The translations under genes and the position numbers were made by a program. Under the pieces are notes generated by a model. The model was not told where the DNA came from. It searched no databases and saw only the letters and a program-made list of their open reading frames with translations. From positions 1 through 64,000 of the forward strand of contig JANQJU010000036.1 in NCBI GenBank assembly GCA_028281495.1: a stretch of 64,000 nt of DNA. The letters are read 5' to 3'. Origin of the DNA: SAR324 cluster bacterium (GTDB lineage Bacteria > SAR324 > NAC60-12). This document shows positions 53,360 through 61,823 of the stretch, piece by piece (position 1 is the stretch's first letter; each line of letters opens with the position of its first letter).

Positions 53360-54977
53360 GAAAAGACAAAAGATGCATTGGATCGTATTGGGCATTCTAT
53401 GGTTTTGTGTCGTAGGCATGTCCACACCGGTTCAAGCTGCAATCGATACGGAAGGTTTGGCAGGTAGAATCGCCAGCTCGTTGCAACAACTTTCCGGCCC
53501 CCATTACAAAACAATTGCCATTTCTCGAATCAAACGGCGCAACAGCACCACCATTGACATCAACGAATTGATCGATTTCACAAACGTAAAAATTGTCCAA
53601 GGCCGCCGTTTTCGTGTCACCGATCGTACGAAGCTTCAATTGATTCTCAAAGAGCAACGCATCCAGCTGGCTGAGTCGGTGAGTCCTAATGAATATAAGG
53701 AATTGGGGCAAATCTTGGGTGTTCAGCTGTTTGTTTATGGCACGCTTTACAACGACGCGTTGGTACTCAAAGCGATTGATGTACAAAACTCAGCAATTGC
53801 TTGGGCGGACGTGTTTCCGTTGATCGAGAATGGCAAAAACCACGTTTTGCTCACAGAATTAAGCCAGCGACTTGTGGACTCTTTACGCAACGAAGCAACC
53901 CGTTTACGGAATGATAAAATCACAAAAATCAGTTTTTGGAATCTGGATGCCGAAAAGATGTTTCTTCCAGAACAAATCATGGACTACATCACATCAGCGA
54001 TTTCCAAGAGCCAGTTACTCACTGTGATTGATCGAGAAAACCTCAGTCTGATTTCACAAGAACAACAACTCAATCAATCCATTTTTATCGACGAATCACA
54101 AGCACGTCGCTTGGGAGAGTTGTATGGGGTGGATGCATTTTTGTACGGCAATATCACCCGCAAAGAAAGCGACACTTATCTCGGTTCTCTCAAAATTATG
54201 AGTATCTTTACTGGAGTGATCGAGTGGGCCGATCTGATCCGATTTAACGTGCCAAGACCACCTGAAAAATTGATCAATCCGTTTGAAAAGAAAATCAAAG
54301 AACGCCAACGGCAAAAACGTCCCGCCTTGGGAATGGCCCAAATAAACGGTGGCACGTTTGCGATGGGCAGTGACGATCCTGAATACAATTCAGGTCCAGT
54401 TCGCAACGTCCGAATTAAAACATTTTGGTTGGATTTGCATGAGGTCTCCAATGCGAAATACAACGAATTTATTCGGGCGAAGAATCACCGATTTCCAACA
54501 CGCTGGGTCAATGGAACGTTCCCGGCATCTGAAAGCGATCTTCCTGTGGTAGGGGTCAGCTGGGAGGATGCTAAAATGTTTTGCGAATTCCGTAAAAAAC
54601 GCCTTCCAACAGAAGCGGAATGGGAATTTGCGTTTCGTGGTCTCAACGGGCAAAAATATCCATGGGGTCGTACTTTTTCTCCTAGTTTCACGGTGACATT
54701 TGAGTCTGGGCTTCCAGGTGCAGTGAGTGTGAATTCCCCCAATCGTGACGTGACACCAGAGGGTATCCGACATCTCGCTGGAAACGTTAGAGAATTTGTG
54801 GAAGATGACTATCGGCCTTATACCGGTTCGGGTTTAGGTATTGCCACGGACAAAGTGGTGCGAGGAAGTTCGTGGGCGCACGGAGCTTATGAAGCCTCCG
54901 GTTACTTTCGAGGACACACTCGCCCCAACATGGCATGGCCCGACATTGGATTTCGGTGTGCACGTGATTCCCAATAA
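53349..54977 (+). CDS. Exported CsgG/FlgO-like protein with formylglycine-generating-enzyme domain
   Basis: This 542-residue protein has a signal peptide (about 1-30, ending VQAA). Two repeated segments follow (about 40-170 and 195-315; YKTIAISRIKRR, then FRVTDRTKLQLILKEQ and LLTVIDRENLSLISQEQQL) that resemble CsgG or FlgO/TolB-like beta-alpha domains of outer-membrane-associated assembly proteins. The C-terminal FGE-sulfatase (SUMF1-type) domain (about 330-542) has GTFAMGSDD, PVVGVSWEDAKMFCEF and RLPTEAEWEFAFRG, and ends DIGFRCARDSQ. In such exported proteins the FGE fold usually binds rather than oxidises Cys. It starts inside the end of the HisG-like gene, so the two are translationally coupled. 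Confidence 0.82.
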   Translation: MQIKKRQKMHWIVLGILWFCVVGMSTPVQAAIDTEGLAGRIASSLQQLSGPHYKTIAISRIKRRNSTTIDINELIDFTNVKIVQGRRFRVTDRTKLQLILKEQRIQLAESVSPNEYKELGQILGVQLFVYGTLYNDALVLKAIDVQNSAIAWADVFPLIENGKNHVLLTELSQRLVDSLRNEATRLRNDKITKISFWNLDAEKMFLPEQIMDYITSAISKSQLLTVIDRENLSLISQEQQLNQSIFIDESQARRLGELYGVDAFLYGNITRKESDTYLGSLKIMSIFTGVIEWADLIRFNVPRPPEKLINPFEKKIKERQRQKRPALGMAQINGGTFAMGSDDPEYNSGPVRNVRIKTFWLDLHEVSNAKYNEFIRAKNHRFPTRWVNGTFPASESDLPVVGVSWEDAKMFCEFRKKRLPTEAEWEFAFRGLNGQKYPWGRTFSPSFTVTFESGLPGAVSVNSPNRDVTPEGIRHLAGNVREFVEDDYRPYTGSGLGIATDKVVRGSSWAHGAYEASGYFRGHTRPNMAWPDIGFRCARDSQ

Positions 54978-55059
54978 AGAATGCGTTAGTTTCGAGCTGA
55001 TAATTCCGGGTTTCGAATTGTGGCGAACTCACATTTAGGAGTTTGATGGAGTTGATCAT

Positions 55060-55644
55060 ATGGAATTGATTTTATTGATGGGCAGTTTGTTGGTTTTTGC
55101 CAACTCAATCAATCCGGACATCAAGTCCGATACCGTACAACTGGAATTCAGCCACTACTCATTCGAAGAGGATATCCGGGTCACGAAAAAAGGAAGGGAG
55201 ACTTCCTTTACTACGGAAGGAGTAAACGGGATTGGCGGTACACTCCAAACTCGAAATATAGATTGGAAAAACTGGGTTCACACCTTGAATGCACGGTATT
55301 ATCGAGGTCCCGATTACCGTATGTTCTTTTATACAACGGGCATCGACTATGTGGTCGTTCGCCCTCGGACTCCCTTTCGGCTTTTGGTGGGCACCGAAGT
55401 GGGAATTGGACAATTGGAGATTGACGGATTCCGACAATTGGGCAACATTGAAAATATACCCGGTTGGGAAGTGCACGCAGGTCTTCAAAGCCATTTCATT
55501 GCGTTTGATCGCCTATGGAATTATTATGTGCGTCCAACCTTTCGAAGATATCAGTTTCGTTTCGAAGGCGACCCTGGAGTAGAGAATGAAACGCTAAATG
55601 GCAACGCCTTCGTATTGAGTGCCGGGATAGGCATACGGTTTTAA
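55060..55644 (+). CDS. Small outer-membrane beta-barrel-like protein
   Basis: This 194-residue protein has a short hydrophobic leader (MELILLMGSLLVFA) and then alternating amphipathic strands (RMFFYTTGIDYVVVR, FRLLVGTEVGIG, YYVRPTFRRYQFRF). It ends in GIGIRF with a terminal Phe, the typical C-terminal signal for outer-membrane barrel assembly. It could be an eight-strand barrel. The GGAG before the ATG at 55060 supports the start. It follows the FGE-domain gene by 82 bp and precedes a recombinase-like gene by 15 bp. Function is unknown. Confidence 0.6.
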   Translation: MELILLMGSLLVFANSINPDIKSDTVQLEFSHYSFEEDIRVTKKGRETSFTTEGVNGIGGTLQTRNIDWKNWVHTLNARYYRGPDYRMFFYTTGIDYVVVRPRTPFRLLVGTEVGIGQLEIDGFRQLGNIENIPGWEVHAGLQSHFIAFDRLWNYYVRPTFRRYQFRFEGDPGVENETLNGNAFVLSAGIGIRF

Positions 55645-55659
55645 GCAAGGATAGCGACA

Positions 55660-56220
55660 ATGACCATCAATCGAGTAACTGCCACGCCCCCTCCTCCGTT
55701 CACTACCGAGGAGATCGAATGCATCTGTGAAGCCATTCACAAAAAAGACCCGTGGTACTACCATTACTTCATGTTTGCCCTGCAAACCGGCATGCGTCGC
55801 AGCGAGATGCTAGCTTTGACATGGCACGATGTGGATCTGTGGAAGCATCGCGAGGTGATCGTTCCTGACCCCAAACGTCCTCGTCAACGCAATCGAGATG
55901 GAAGACGTATCCCCATCGACCAAGCCCTCCTTAGTCTTTTATTAGACCTTCGTTCCCCTTCCCGTTGGGTCTTTCAAAAAACAGGTAAGCGAATGTTGGG
56001 AGGAACTGTCACAACCTTCTTCGGAGTCTTAGGACGACAGCTCAATATTCCGATGAGTTCGGAACGCATGCGCTGGACTTACGCTCATAATCTCTACAAA
56101 AAAATTCAACCCCATCACCGAGAAGATTGGAAAAAAATCCAAAAACTTTTAGGACACAAAGAACTCTGGACCACCAAAAATTACTATCAAAGAAACCTTG
56201 AAGAAAACGCGGTCCTCTGA
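55660..56220 (+). CDS. Stand-alone tyrosine-recombinase catalytic-domain protein
   Basis: This 186-residue protein consists only of the phage-integrase-type catalytic domain (PF00589); the N-terminal core-binding domain is absent. Box I Arg is present in TGMRRSEMLALTWHDVD, the box II Arg in ERMRWT, the box III His in LGH and the Tyr nucleophile in LWTTKNYYQ. The box II His (HxLRHT) is Glu and the following His is Trp, so activity is doubtful. AAGGA about 7 bases before the ATG shows it is translated on its own and is not a fragment by recent deletion. It sits 15 bp after the barrel gene and 6 bp before the GT39-like gene, an odd place for an integrase. Confidence 0.75.
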   Translation: MTINRVTATPPPPFTTEEIECICEAIHKKDPWYYHYFMFALQTGMRRSEMLALTWHDVDLWKHREVIVPDPKRPRQRNRDGRRIPIDQALLSLLLDLRSPSRWVFQKTGKRMLGGTVTTFFGVLGRQLNIPMSSERMRWTYAHNLYKKIQPHHREDWKKIQKLLGHKELWTTKNYYQRNLEENAVL

Positions 56221-56226
56221 AACTGG

Positions 56227-58374
56227 ATGAGGCCCATGGTGTCAAGAAAACATATTGTGCTGGGATCGGTTGTTGTCTTGTATGTGGCCAGCCGATTGAT
56301 GGGTATCGTAGCATTTGTTCCTCACAACGATGAGGTCATTTATGCACGATTAGCAATGCTCATCGACTTGGATTGGGAGGCATATCATAATTTCTCATTC
56401 GACGGACGCATGCCGGGAGAGTTCAAAGAACCTCTCCAGTTCTGGATCACTTCCTTGACAGTCGATCTATGGAAAAACCCGCTATTCGGAACTCGGTTAT
56501 GGGCCGCACTGTTTGGTTTCTTAGGATTTTGGTTCACCTACCGTTTGGTATCCCGCGTTTGGAATATTGATGCCGCCTTGTGGTCCGCAGGTTTCATTAC
56601 TTTCTCAGAATACTACCTCTATTTCGATTCCATCAATCTCACAGAACCCTATCTCTATGGACTGGGTGCCTTTTACCTTTATTGTGTTTACGACACCCTC
56701 GCATCGCGTCGTCTCGTTTCTGGCTTTGCTGCGGTCTTGTGCTTGGCAGCACTGCTCAGCATGAAAGCATCTGGAAAGCTGTGGTTGCTTTATCCAGTCT
56801 TGATGCCCTTCCTCGTATTGTGGCAAGCGAAACGCCCTCAACAAATCAATTCCTTCCGTCAGCTGCTTTTCATGGGCAGCACCGTCGTATTGCTTTCATC
56901 AATTGGATGGGGATTGCATTACTTCCTGATCAATCCCGAATTCCGAAGCCTTCAATCCGGATCCTATCAAACTGGATTGGTTCGCTCATTGGCAGAACTT
57001 CAAGAGCTTCCCTGGAGCAGTTGGTGGTTCAACTTAAAGTTCTTTCTCGAAAAAATTCTAACGTTCGATGCCTCTGAAGGGCATCTTCTCCTTTTGGTTC
57101 TCCAGGTCGGTATGACTTCATATTGGGCGTTTCGAGACCGGTCCAAATTGAAGGCCTACTTGATCTTTTGGGTTTTATTTTTTCTGTCTTTCGTTCCTCT
57201 AATTTTAGTCACCAAAAATCCTCAAATCCGTTATTTCACCGGGTTGTATTTCTTCTACATGCTGTCCGGTATTGCCATGTCCGAGGCGTGGAAGCTGTTC
57301 AAACCAAACTGGTTTGCAGAAAAGCAACTGGAGGACGCTAAGATTAACGTAAAAACCGAAGTTGCAGAAACCCCAAAAAGCTTGGAGAGAAATTGGATTC
57401 CCATTCTACCAGTTGTCTTTGTGTTTTCAGCGATGTTGGCTTGGAAAAGCTTTCATACCTATCCTTCCTTAATACGTTATGGACAAACTCCGACTGCCTT
57501 GCAGGAAACCCAAGGCTGGGCGAATGGGGCCGGCATCTGGGAAATGGTGGATCACTTGAGCCAATTGAAACCCGGAATCTTATTGGTTGACCACCGCTGG
57601 GGACACCCTGGAACCTCAGCCCGTATCTTCTACAAATATTATCCCCATCTGGAATTAGTGGACCTGAGCCAGCAGGTACATGCGTTTGTAGAAAATTTGA
57701 TTGCCTTAACCCACCGTGAAGGACGCCAGGTTTACATCGTATTTGATCCCACCCGTGGTCTGGATTTTCCAATAAATCATATAAAGTCTTCTGATTCTTT
57801 GTGTGGCCAACGAGAGGTGATCACAAAGTCGTATGGAACCAAACGTTTGGAAGGCACAGAAATTTGGTTATGTTTCGCACAACCTGCCGCTCCACTTTCT
57901 GCAGCAGAGCATCAGGACCGAGCTTATTTTTTTCACCAAGCTATTGCTCGTAACCCCGATGGGTTGAACAATTATTATTATCGGGGAAAGCATTTCCTGG
58001 CGCTAGGGGAATATGACTTAGCTCATGCAGATTTCACCGAAGTTATCCAAGGTGTGCCCATCACACCACACTTTTTCGTGCCCGTTCGTTTTCAAAACAA
58101 CCGAGTGCTGGAACCGGGTCAGCGTTCTCCTGAAGTCGAAGAATGGATTCACGGACATCTATTTCGAGAGGTCTATAGATTACGCGCACAAGCCAGTTGG
58201 GGCCGAAACGATTTATCGGCTGCCGTCGACGACTATTTGAAGGCTCAAACACATTGGCCTGACCAGATAGGTTTGCAAAAAGAAATTGATAGTCTTTGTA
58301 AAATGCAGAGCAGCCAGGAGGTTACGGCAGCAATCATCTCAGCCCGAAAATCTCTTTGTGAGGATGGTGGATAA
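56227..58374 (+). CDS. GT39-like membrane glycosyltransferase with C-terminal TPRs
   Basis: This 715-residue polytopic protein has about ten helices in the first 400 residues. The first loop after TM1 carries VPHNDEVIYARLAM, with the Asp-Glu pair typical of ArnT/PMT-like glycosyltransferases that use lipid-phosphate sugars, and FKEPLQFWITS replaces the EHPP segment. The C-terminal part is soluble, with TPR-like helices at about 570-715 (HFLALGEYDLAHADFTEV). The second ATG at 56236 has GAGG upstream and is an alternative start. It is the last gene of the run that starts at 52178. Confidence 0.8.
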   Translation: MRPMVSRKHIVLGSVVVLYVASRLMGIVAFVPHNDEVIYARLAMLIDLDWEAYHNFSFDGRMPGEFKEPLQFWITSLTVDLWKNPLFGTRLWAALFGFLGFWFTYRLVSRVWNIDAALWSAGFITFSEYYLYFDSINLTEPYLYGLGAFYLYCVYDTLASRRLVSGFAAVLCLAALLSMKASGKLWLLYPVLMPFLVLWQAKRPQQINSFRQLLFMGSTVVLLSSIGWGLHYFLINPEFRSLQSGSYQTGLVRSLAELQELPWSSWWFNLKFFLEKILTFDASEGHLLLLVLQVGMTSYWAFRDRSKLKAYLIFWVLFFLSFVPLILVTKNPQIRYFTGLYFFYMLSGIAMSEAWKLFKPNWFAEKQLEDAKINVKTEVAETPKSLERNWIPILPVVFVFSAMLAWKSFHTYPSLIRYGQTPTALQETQGWANGAGIWEMVDHLSQLKPGILLVDHRWGHPGTSARIFYKYYPHLELVDLSQQVHAFVENLIALTHREGRQVYIVFDPTRGLDFPINHIKSSDSLCGQREVITKSYGTKRLEGTEIWLCFAQPAAPLSAAEHQDRAYFFHQAIARNPDGLNNYYYRGKHFLALGEYDLAHADFTEVIQGVPITPHFFVPVRFQNNRVLEPGQRSPEVEEWIHGHLFREVYRLRAQASWGRNDLSAAVDDYLKAQTHWPDQIGLQKEIDSLCKMQSSQEVTAAIISARKSLCEDGG

Positions 58375-58517
58375 AACGGGTGCCAGGGACCCTGAATTTG
58401 AGCTATTCCAACCGAACGGTCCTACAGATTTTTTCCACCCCAAGCATTGTTTTTGTGATATAGTGCCGTACTTTTTTGAATAACCCGCCAAATTGTTAAT
58501 AGTTCAAAAGGAGTACG

Positions 58518-58997
58518 ATGGCAGAGAAAAAAAGTGCGAGTAAAAAGACTACTACCGCAAGTAAAAAGACAACCACCACGAGTAAAAAGACAACCAAAGC
58601 AAAAGCTAAACCCAAAGCCGCCTCAAGCGCCCCTACCAAGAAGCGAGCACGTCCATTCAAAAGCGTTCTGGTTCATTACCGACGACATAACGGTGATTAT
58701 GAAAATTGGGGATTGCATCTTTGGGATGTGGATGAAGGCGCATTAGATGGTGCTATGATCACCGATTGGGGAAACCCAATACCCTTTAATACAGAAGATG
58801 ATTTTGGAAGAATTGCCACCGTGCAAATTCGAGAAAATGACAAAGCTTTTGGATTCATCGTTCACAAATGGGAAGACAAAGACTTAGGTGGTGATAAAGT
58901 TTTTAATCCGGAGCGCCGCGAGCGTGAAATCTGGCTAGTCGAAGGCCATCACGACCTATATACCTCTCAAGAAGATGCTTTAGCCTCTATGGCATAA
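58518..58997 (+). CDS. CBM41/PUD-domain protein with histone-H1-like Lys/Thr tail
   Basis: This 159-residue protein has two parts. Residues 1-46 are a basic low-complexity tail with three SKKTTxx repeats followed by KAKAKPKAA, as in histone-H1-like or AlgP-type bacterial proteins. Residues 47-159 match the pullulanase-associated PUD/CBM41 domain (PF03714): VLVHYRRHNGDYENWGLHLW, an FGRIATVQI strand, FGFIVHKWEDKDLGGDK and EIWLVEGHHDLY. CBM41 normally binds alpha-1,4/1,6 glucans on secreted pullulanases. Here there is no signal peptide and no enzyme domain, so it is probably cytoplasmic. GGAG precedes the ATG. A 10-bp hairpin follows the stop. Confidence 0.8.
   Translation: MAEKKSASKKTTTASKKTTTTSKKTTKAKAKPKAASSAPTKKRARPFKSVLVHYRRHNGDYENWGLHLWDVDEGALDGAMITDWGNPIPFNTEDDFGRIATVQIRENDKAFGFIVHKWEDKDLGGDKVFNPERREREIWLVEGHHDLYTSQEDALASMA
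58539..58601 (+). repeat. Three 21-bp coding repeats
   Basis: AGTAAAAAGAC-type units start at 58539, 58560 and 58581 (21-bp period, seven codons each: SKKTTTA, SKKTTTT, SKKTTKA). They encode the basic tail and could vary in number between strains by slippage. Confidence 0.8.
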
Positions 58998-59005
58998 ATC
59001 CTTTC

Positions 59006-59036
59006 GTTCCTTCTTTCTCTCGGTGGAAGAAGGAAC
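59006..59036 (+). terminator. Hairpin behind the CBM41-tail gene
   Basis: GTTCCTTCTT at 59006-59015 and AAGAAGGAAC at 59027-59036 form a perfect 10-bp stem with an 11-base loop, nine bases after the stop. A pyrimidine-rich stretch but no clean T-run follows, so termination efficiency is uncertain. Confidence 0.5.
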
Positions 59037-59126
59037 ACCTCCCTCCTGTTTCTCCTCTTTATGCATCGTCGCTATCTCATTCGACCGTTCTTTCCCGTTC
59101 TCCATAACCTTTTGTAGGAACACCTC

Positions 59127-60632
59127 ATGAAGAAATGTCTCAATTGCAAAGCCCTCAATCCTGATTTCGTAGTTTACTGTCAGAATTGTGGGTCTTATTT
59201 GCCCCTCGAGAAAACAGGAGAATATTTCGATATTCTTAAGTCTTTCCTGCTGGGTTTTCTATTGACCGCGATCCTTTATGTATTCGTTTTGCCAGCCGTG
59301 GAATGGGTCTACATTCGCCAGCTCTTCGATAGCGTGATTGCAGAAGCTATCGTCGGACTGACTTTGTGGTCTTTGTTTTTAGTTGGTTTCAAATTTGTCC
59401 GTTATCGAGATCAAGCGACCGCGTATCGTCGATTTCGTCACAAAGAGGTGAGCCAAATTTTTGCGCAAGGCGTGTATGCATTGAACGTGGATGAACGACT
59501 GAAAGATATCAGCGAATTTTTACAAAAACAAAAAATCAAACGCTACCAGAGTAGTTTGATTTTCCGTCGGGTGCGACGTCTGTTTCACCACATCAAAGCC
59601 ATTCCCAAAAAAGAAGAAATCAATAAGATTTTGGACTATCAAGCCCAAATGGATTTCAATCGAATGGACAACGGATACACGTTACTGAACGTGTTCATAT
59701 GGGCCATTCCCATTTTAGGATTCATCGGCACGGTATACGGAATCGGCGAAGCAATTGGTGAATTCTCATCGTTCATTCGATCTGTGAGTTCTGTGGAGTT
59801 GGGAAATCAAATGCGCTCTGCCTTAGGAGGGGTTACAAGCGGACTTTCCATTGCTTTCAACACAACCTTCCTTGCCTTAGTCTTTGTGATTCCAATCATG
59901 GTACTCAGCTCCTTTTTGCGCAAAGCCGAAGAGGATTTGCTCCTTGGAATCGAAGATTATTGTCTGGAGGAAGTACTTCCTCATCTTCACATCGTTCCAG
60001 GAACTCAGGGCGAAAGCGAAAACTATGAAGAACACATGCAAAAAATCATGCAGCTTTCAGGCAACTGGGTGTCTCGTTTGGATCCGCTGATGGATTCACT
60101 TGCGAACTATGCGTCCGGCCTCAAGCACCAAGTAACTGGGTTGCAGCCATTGGTGAAAGAATTTAGTGACAACATGTTCGCTGTTAAGGATTCCCCTGCT
60201 GCGCAAGAAAACACGTCGCAACCAACTAACTCGAATCCAACCCCACCACCCTCTGCTTTGCAGTCAACGATATCAGTGTTACCCGCTGCGCCTCCGCCAA
60301 ACATGAATCCGCCATCACCCGAAGCAAACACCGTGGATACCAGCAGCGGCAGCACCTCAACAGAAACAGAAACCCCACACTCAAAAGCACCCCAACAGAC
60401 GGCGGCACACGAACCGACAACCACTTCGAAGATCGATGACGAGACTGTAAACTCACAAATCACCAACACAATTAATCCACAACCAGCCACCAGTTCGAGT
60501 TCTGCCAATGACAAATCTCCAAAGCTGGGAACTGACGATACCGTCTCTTCCTCTCCTAATGATTCACAGGCAGGCACTTCCAATTTAGAAGAGGGCAAAG
60601 CTGACTTGCCCCCACGAACGGAGGTGTCTTGA
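59127..60632 (+). CDS. Zinc-ribbon MotA/TolQ/ExbB-type proton channel protein with long low-complexity tail
   Basis: This 501-residue protein has an N-terminal zinc ribbon (C4/C7 and C18/C21). Two membrane segments lie at about 38-60 and 72-92. A helical cytoplasmic loop follows, then two more membrane segments at about 190-212 and 243-268, which form the MotA/ExbB core (IPILGFIGTVYGIGEAI, then GLSIAFNTTFLALVFVIPIM). The tail (about 345-501) is rich in Pro, Ser, Thr and Asn and looks disordered. ExbB/TolQ proteins form a proton channel with ExbD/TolR; two ExbD-like genes follow with a 1-base overlap and a 3-base gap, supporting a three-part motor. A zinc ribbon and tail of this kind are not part of classical TolQ, ExbB or MotA. 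Confidence 0.85.
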   Translation: MKKCLNCKALNPDFVVYCQNCGSYLPLEKTGEYFDILKSFLLGFLLTAILYVFVLPAVEWVYIRQLFDSVIAEAIVGLTLWSLFLVGFKFVRYRDQATAYRRFRHKEVSQIFAQGVYALNVDERLKDISEFLQKQKIKRYQSSLIFRRVRRLFHHIKAIPKKEEINKILDYQAQMDFNRMDNGYTLLNVFIWAIPILGFIGTVYGIGEAIGEFSSFIRSVSSVELGNQMRSALGGVTSGLSIAFNTTFLALVFVIPIMVLSSFLRKAEEDLLLGIEDYCLEEVLPHLHIVPGTQGESENYEEHMQKIMQLSGNWVSRLDPLMDSLANYASGLKHQVTGLQPLVKEFSDNMFAVKDSPAAQENTSQPTNSNPTPPPSALQSTISVLPAAPPPNMNPPSPEANTVDTSSGSTSTETETPHSKAPQQTAAHEPTTTSKIDDETVNSQITNTINPQPATSSSSANDKSPKLGTDDTVSSSPNDSQAGTSNLEEGKADLPPRTEVS

Positions 60633-61150
60633 TGAGACGTCAGGCTGCTTCGCCTCTAAGCAAGGTTTCGCTGTTTCCATTTTTGAGCGTCTTGCTTTGC
60701 ATCATGGGAGTATTGGCATTTATCTCGATAAGCTTTTTATTGCTAAACCAAGCCAATCTTCCGCATGTACAACCCAAAAAAGTCGAATTCCAATGGGTAG
60801 GAGCACCTGCCAACGTTAAACCGCTGCTCATTCGAAGTTTCAAAGACGAGGTGGTGTATTACAATCTGTTTTTGGATGAAGATCAGCGAGTTCCAATCAA
60901 CTCATTGATTCGCGAGATCCAAGAACAGGATGGGCGATTGACCCGTTACTTTCTTGAAATTGTTCGAGAGAATCAAAGAATCAAACGTTCCTTTGGAACT
61001 ACGGAATATTATCCGCTGTTGCTGGTTTACCCGGATAGCATTCTAACAACAGAATTTCTCACTTTGATCATTGAGCGCATCAACGACTTAAATGTAGGAC
61101 TTGAACCCATGTTGTCCAACTGGGATGTCCCTTATCAATCGGAACAATGA
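60632..61150 (+). CDS. ExbD/TolR-like single-span membrane protein, first copy
   Basis: This 172-residue protein has a basic N-terminus, one membrane segment at about 14-38 (LFPFLSVLLCIMGVLAFISI) and a periplasmic domain. ExbD/TolR have a conserved Asp in the membrane segment; here no Asp is present, so this copy is probably not the proton-carrying subunit. The ATG overlaps the stop of the channel gene by one base (TGATG), with GGAGG 7 bases upstream. Assignment rests mainly on topology and operon position. Confidence 0.65.
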   Translation: MRRQAASPLSKVSLFPFLSVLLCIMGVLAFISISFLLLNQANLPHVQPKKVEFQWVGAPANVKPLLIRSFKDEVVYYNLFLDEDQRVPINSLIREIQEQDGRLTRYFLEIVRENQRIKRSFGTTEYYPLLLVYPDSILTTEFLTLIIERINDLNVGLEPMLSNWDVPYQSEQ

Positions 61151-61153
61151 ACT

Positions 61154-61783
61154 ATGCGCAAGCGACCTTCTCGACAAACTAGCCTTAATTTGGATTCTCT
61201 TGTTGACATTGTTTCCAACAACGTCGGCATTTTGATTATTCTTGCAGTGTTCATGGCAATTTTTGCATTGTTGCAGTCGCCTACTCCTTTGGAAGAGGAA
61301 GAGGTCATTCCGGAAGTTGAAAAAATTCTAATCCCATGGGCACATTATTCTCAGAAATCCAGTAGTTTGTTTCTCCTACGTGACAATCGATTGCTCCATT
61401 TTGACCGATATCCAGTCTATGACCAGATGCGGAATGAAATCGATCAAGGTGGGGAACCTAGCCAAAGATTCCAGTTTGATGACTATAGCGTCAATATGAC
61501 GGTTTTTTCTCGCTATGTGCATTGTCTCGATTTCCAACCCAAGTCCCAAACTGGGGAATGGTGGCATGAGGCGAAAACCCTAGACTCTCTCATCCAAAAA
61601 CTCTCCACCAATGAATTCTACTTTTTTTTCTGGGTTGATGCCGACAGCTTTGAATTGTTTCGAGAAGTTCGACAATTTTTGTGGGACAACGAATTCGAAG
61701 TTGGCTGGCGACCGGTTGCTCCAAACTCTCCTTTAAGATTTTGTAGCGGAACTTCAGGTTCGTTGAGTTTCCAACCTCAATAA
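61154..61783 (+). CDS. ExbD/TolR-like single-span membrane protein, second copy
   Basis: This 209-residue protein has a short N-terminus and a membrane segment LNLDSLVDIVSNNVGILIIL that carries the Asp expected of ExbD/TolR (LVDIV at about residue 18). A periplasmic domain follows. It could supply the proton-binding Asp of the channel while the previous gene supplies a second partner. It starts three bases after the previous stop. A hairpin with T-run lies 60 bases downstream. Confidence 0.72.
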   Translation: MRKRPSRQTSLNLDSLVDIVSNNVGILIILAVFMAIFALLQSPTPLEEEEVIPEVEKILIPWAHYSQKSSSLFLLRDNRLLHFDRYPVYDQMRNEIDQGGEPSQRFQFDDYSVNMTVFSRYVHCLDFQPKSQTGEWWHEAKTLDSLIQKLSTNEFYFFFWVDADSFELFREVRQFLWDNEFEVGWRPVAPNSPLRFCSGTSGSLSFQPQ

Positions 61784-61823
61784 AATCCCTGCAAAGCCTT
61801 ATGATTACTGCCCTACGACCTAA

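Noticed and set aside
58375-58400. Palindromic GGTGCCAGGGACCCT string like transposase-associated repeats
   Set aside because: It is a single short copy with imperfect symmetry and no transposase nearby; chance cannot be excluded.
60107-60598. Minus-strand frame of 163 codons rich in Val, Ser and Gly
   Set aside because: It is the complement of the low-complexity Pro/Ser/Thr tail of the channel protein.
59127-61783. Zorya defence system
   Set aside because: The MotA-like protein fits loosely, but there is no ZorB with a peptidoglycan-binding OmpA domain and no helicase or nuclease genes.
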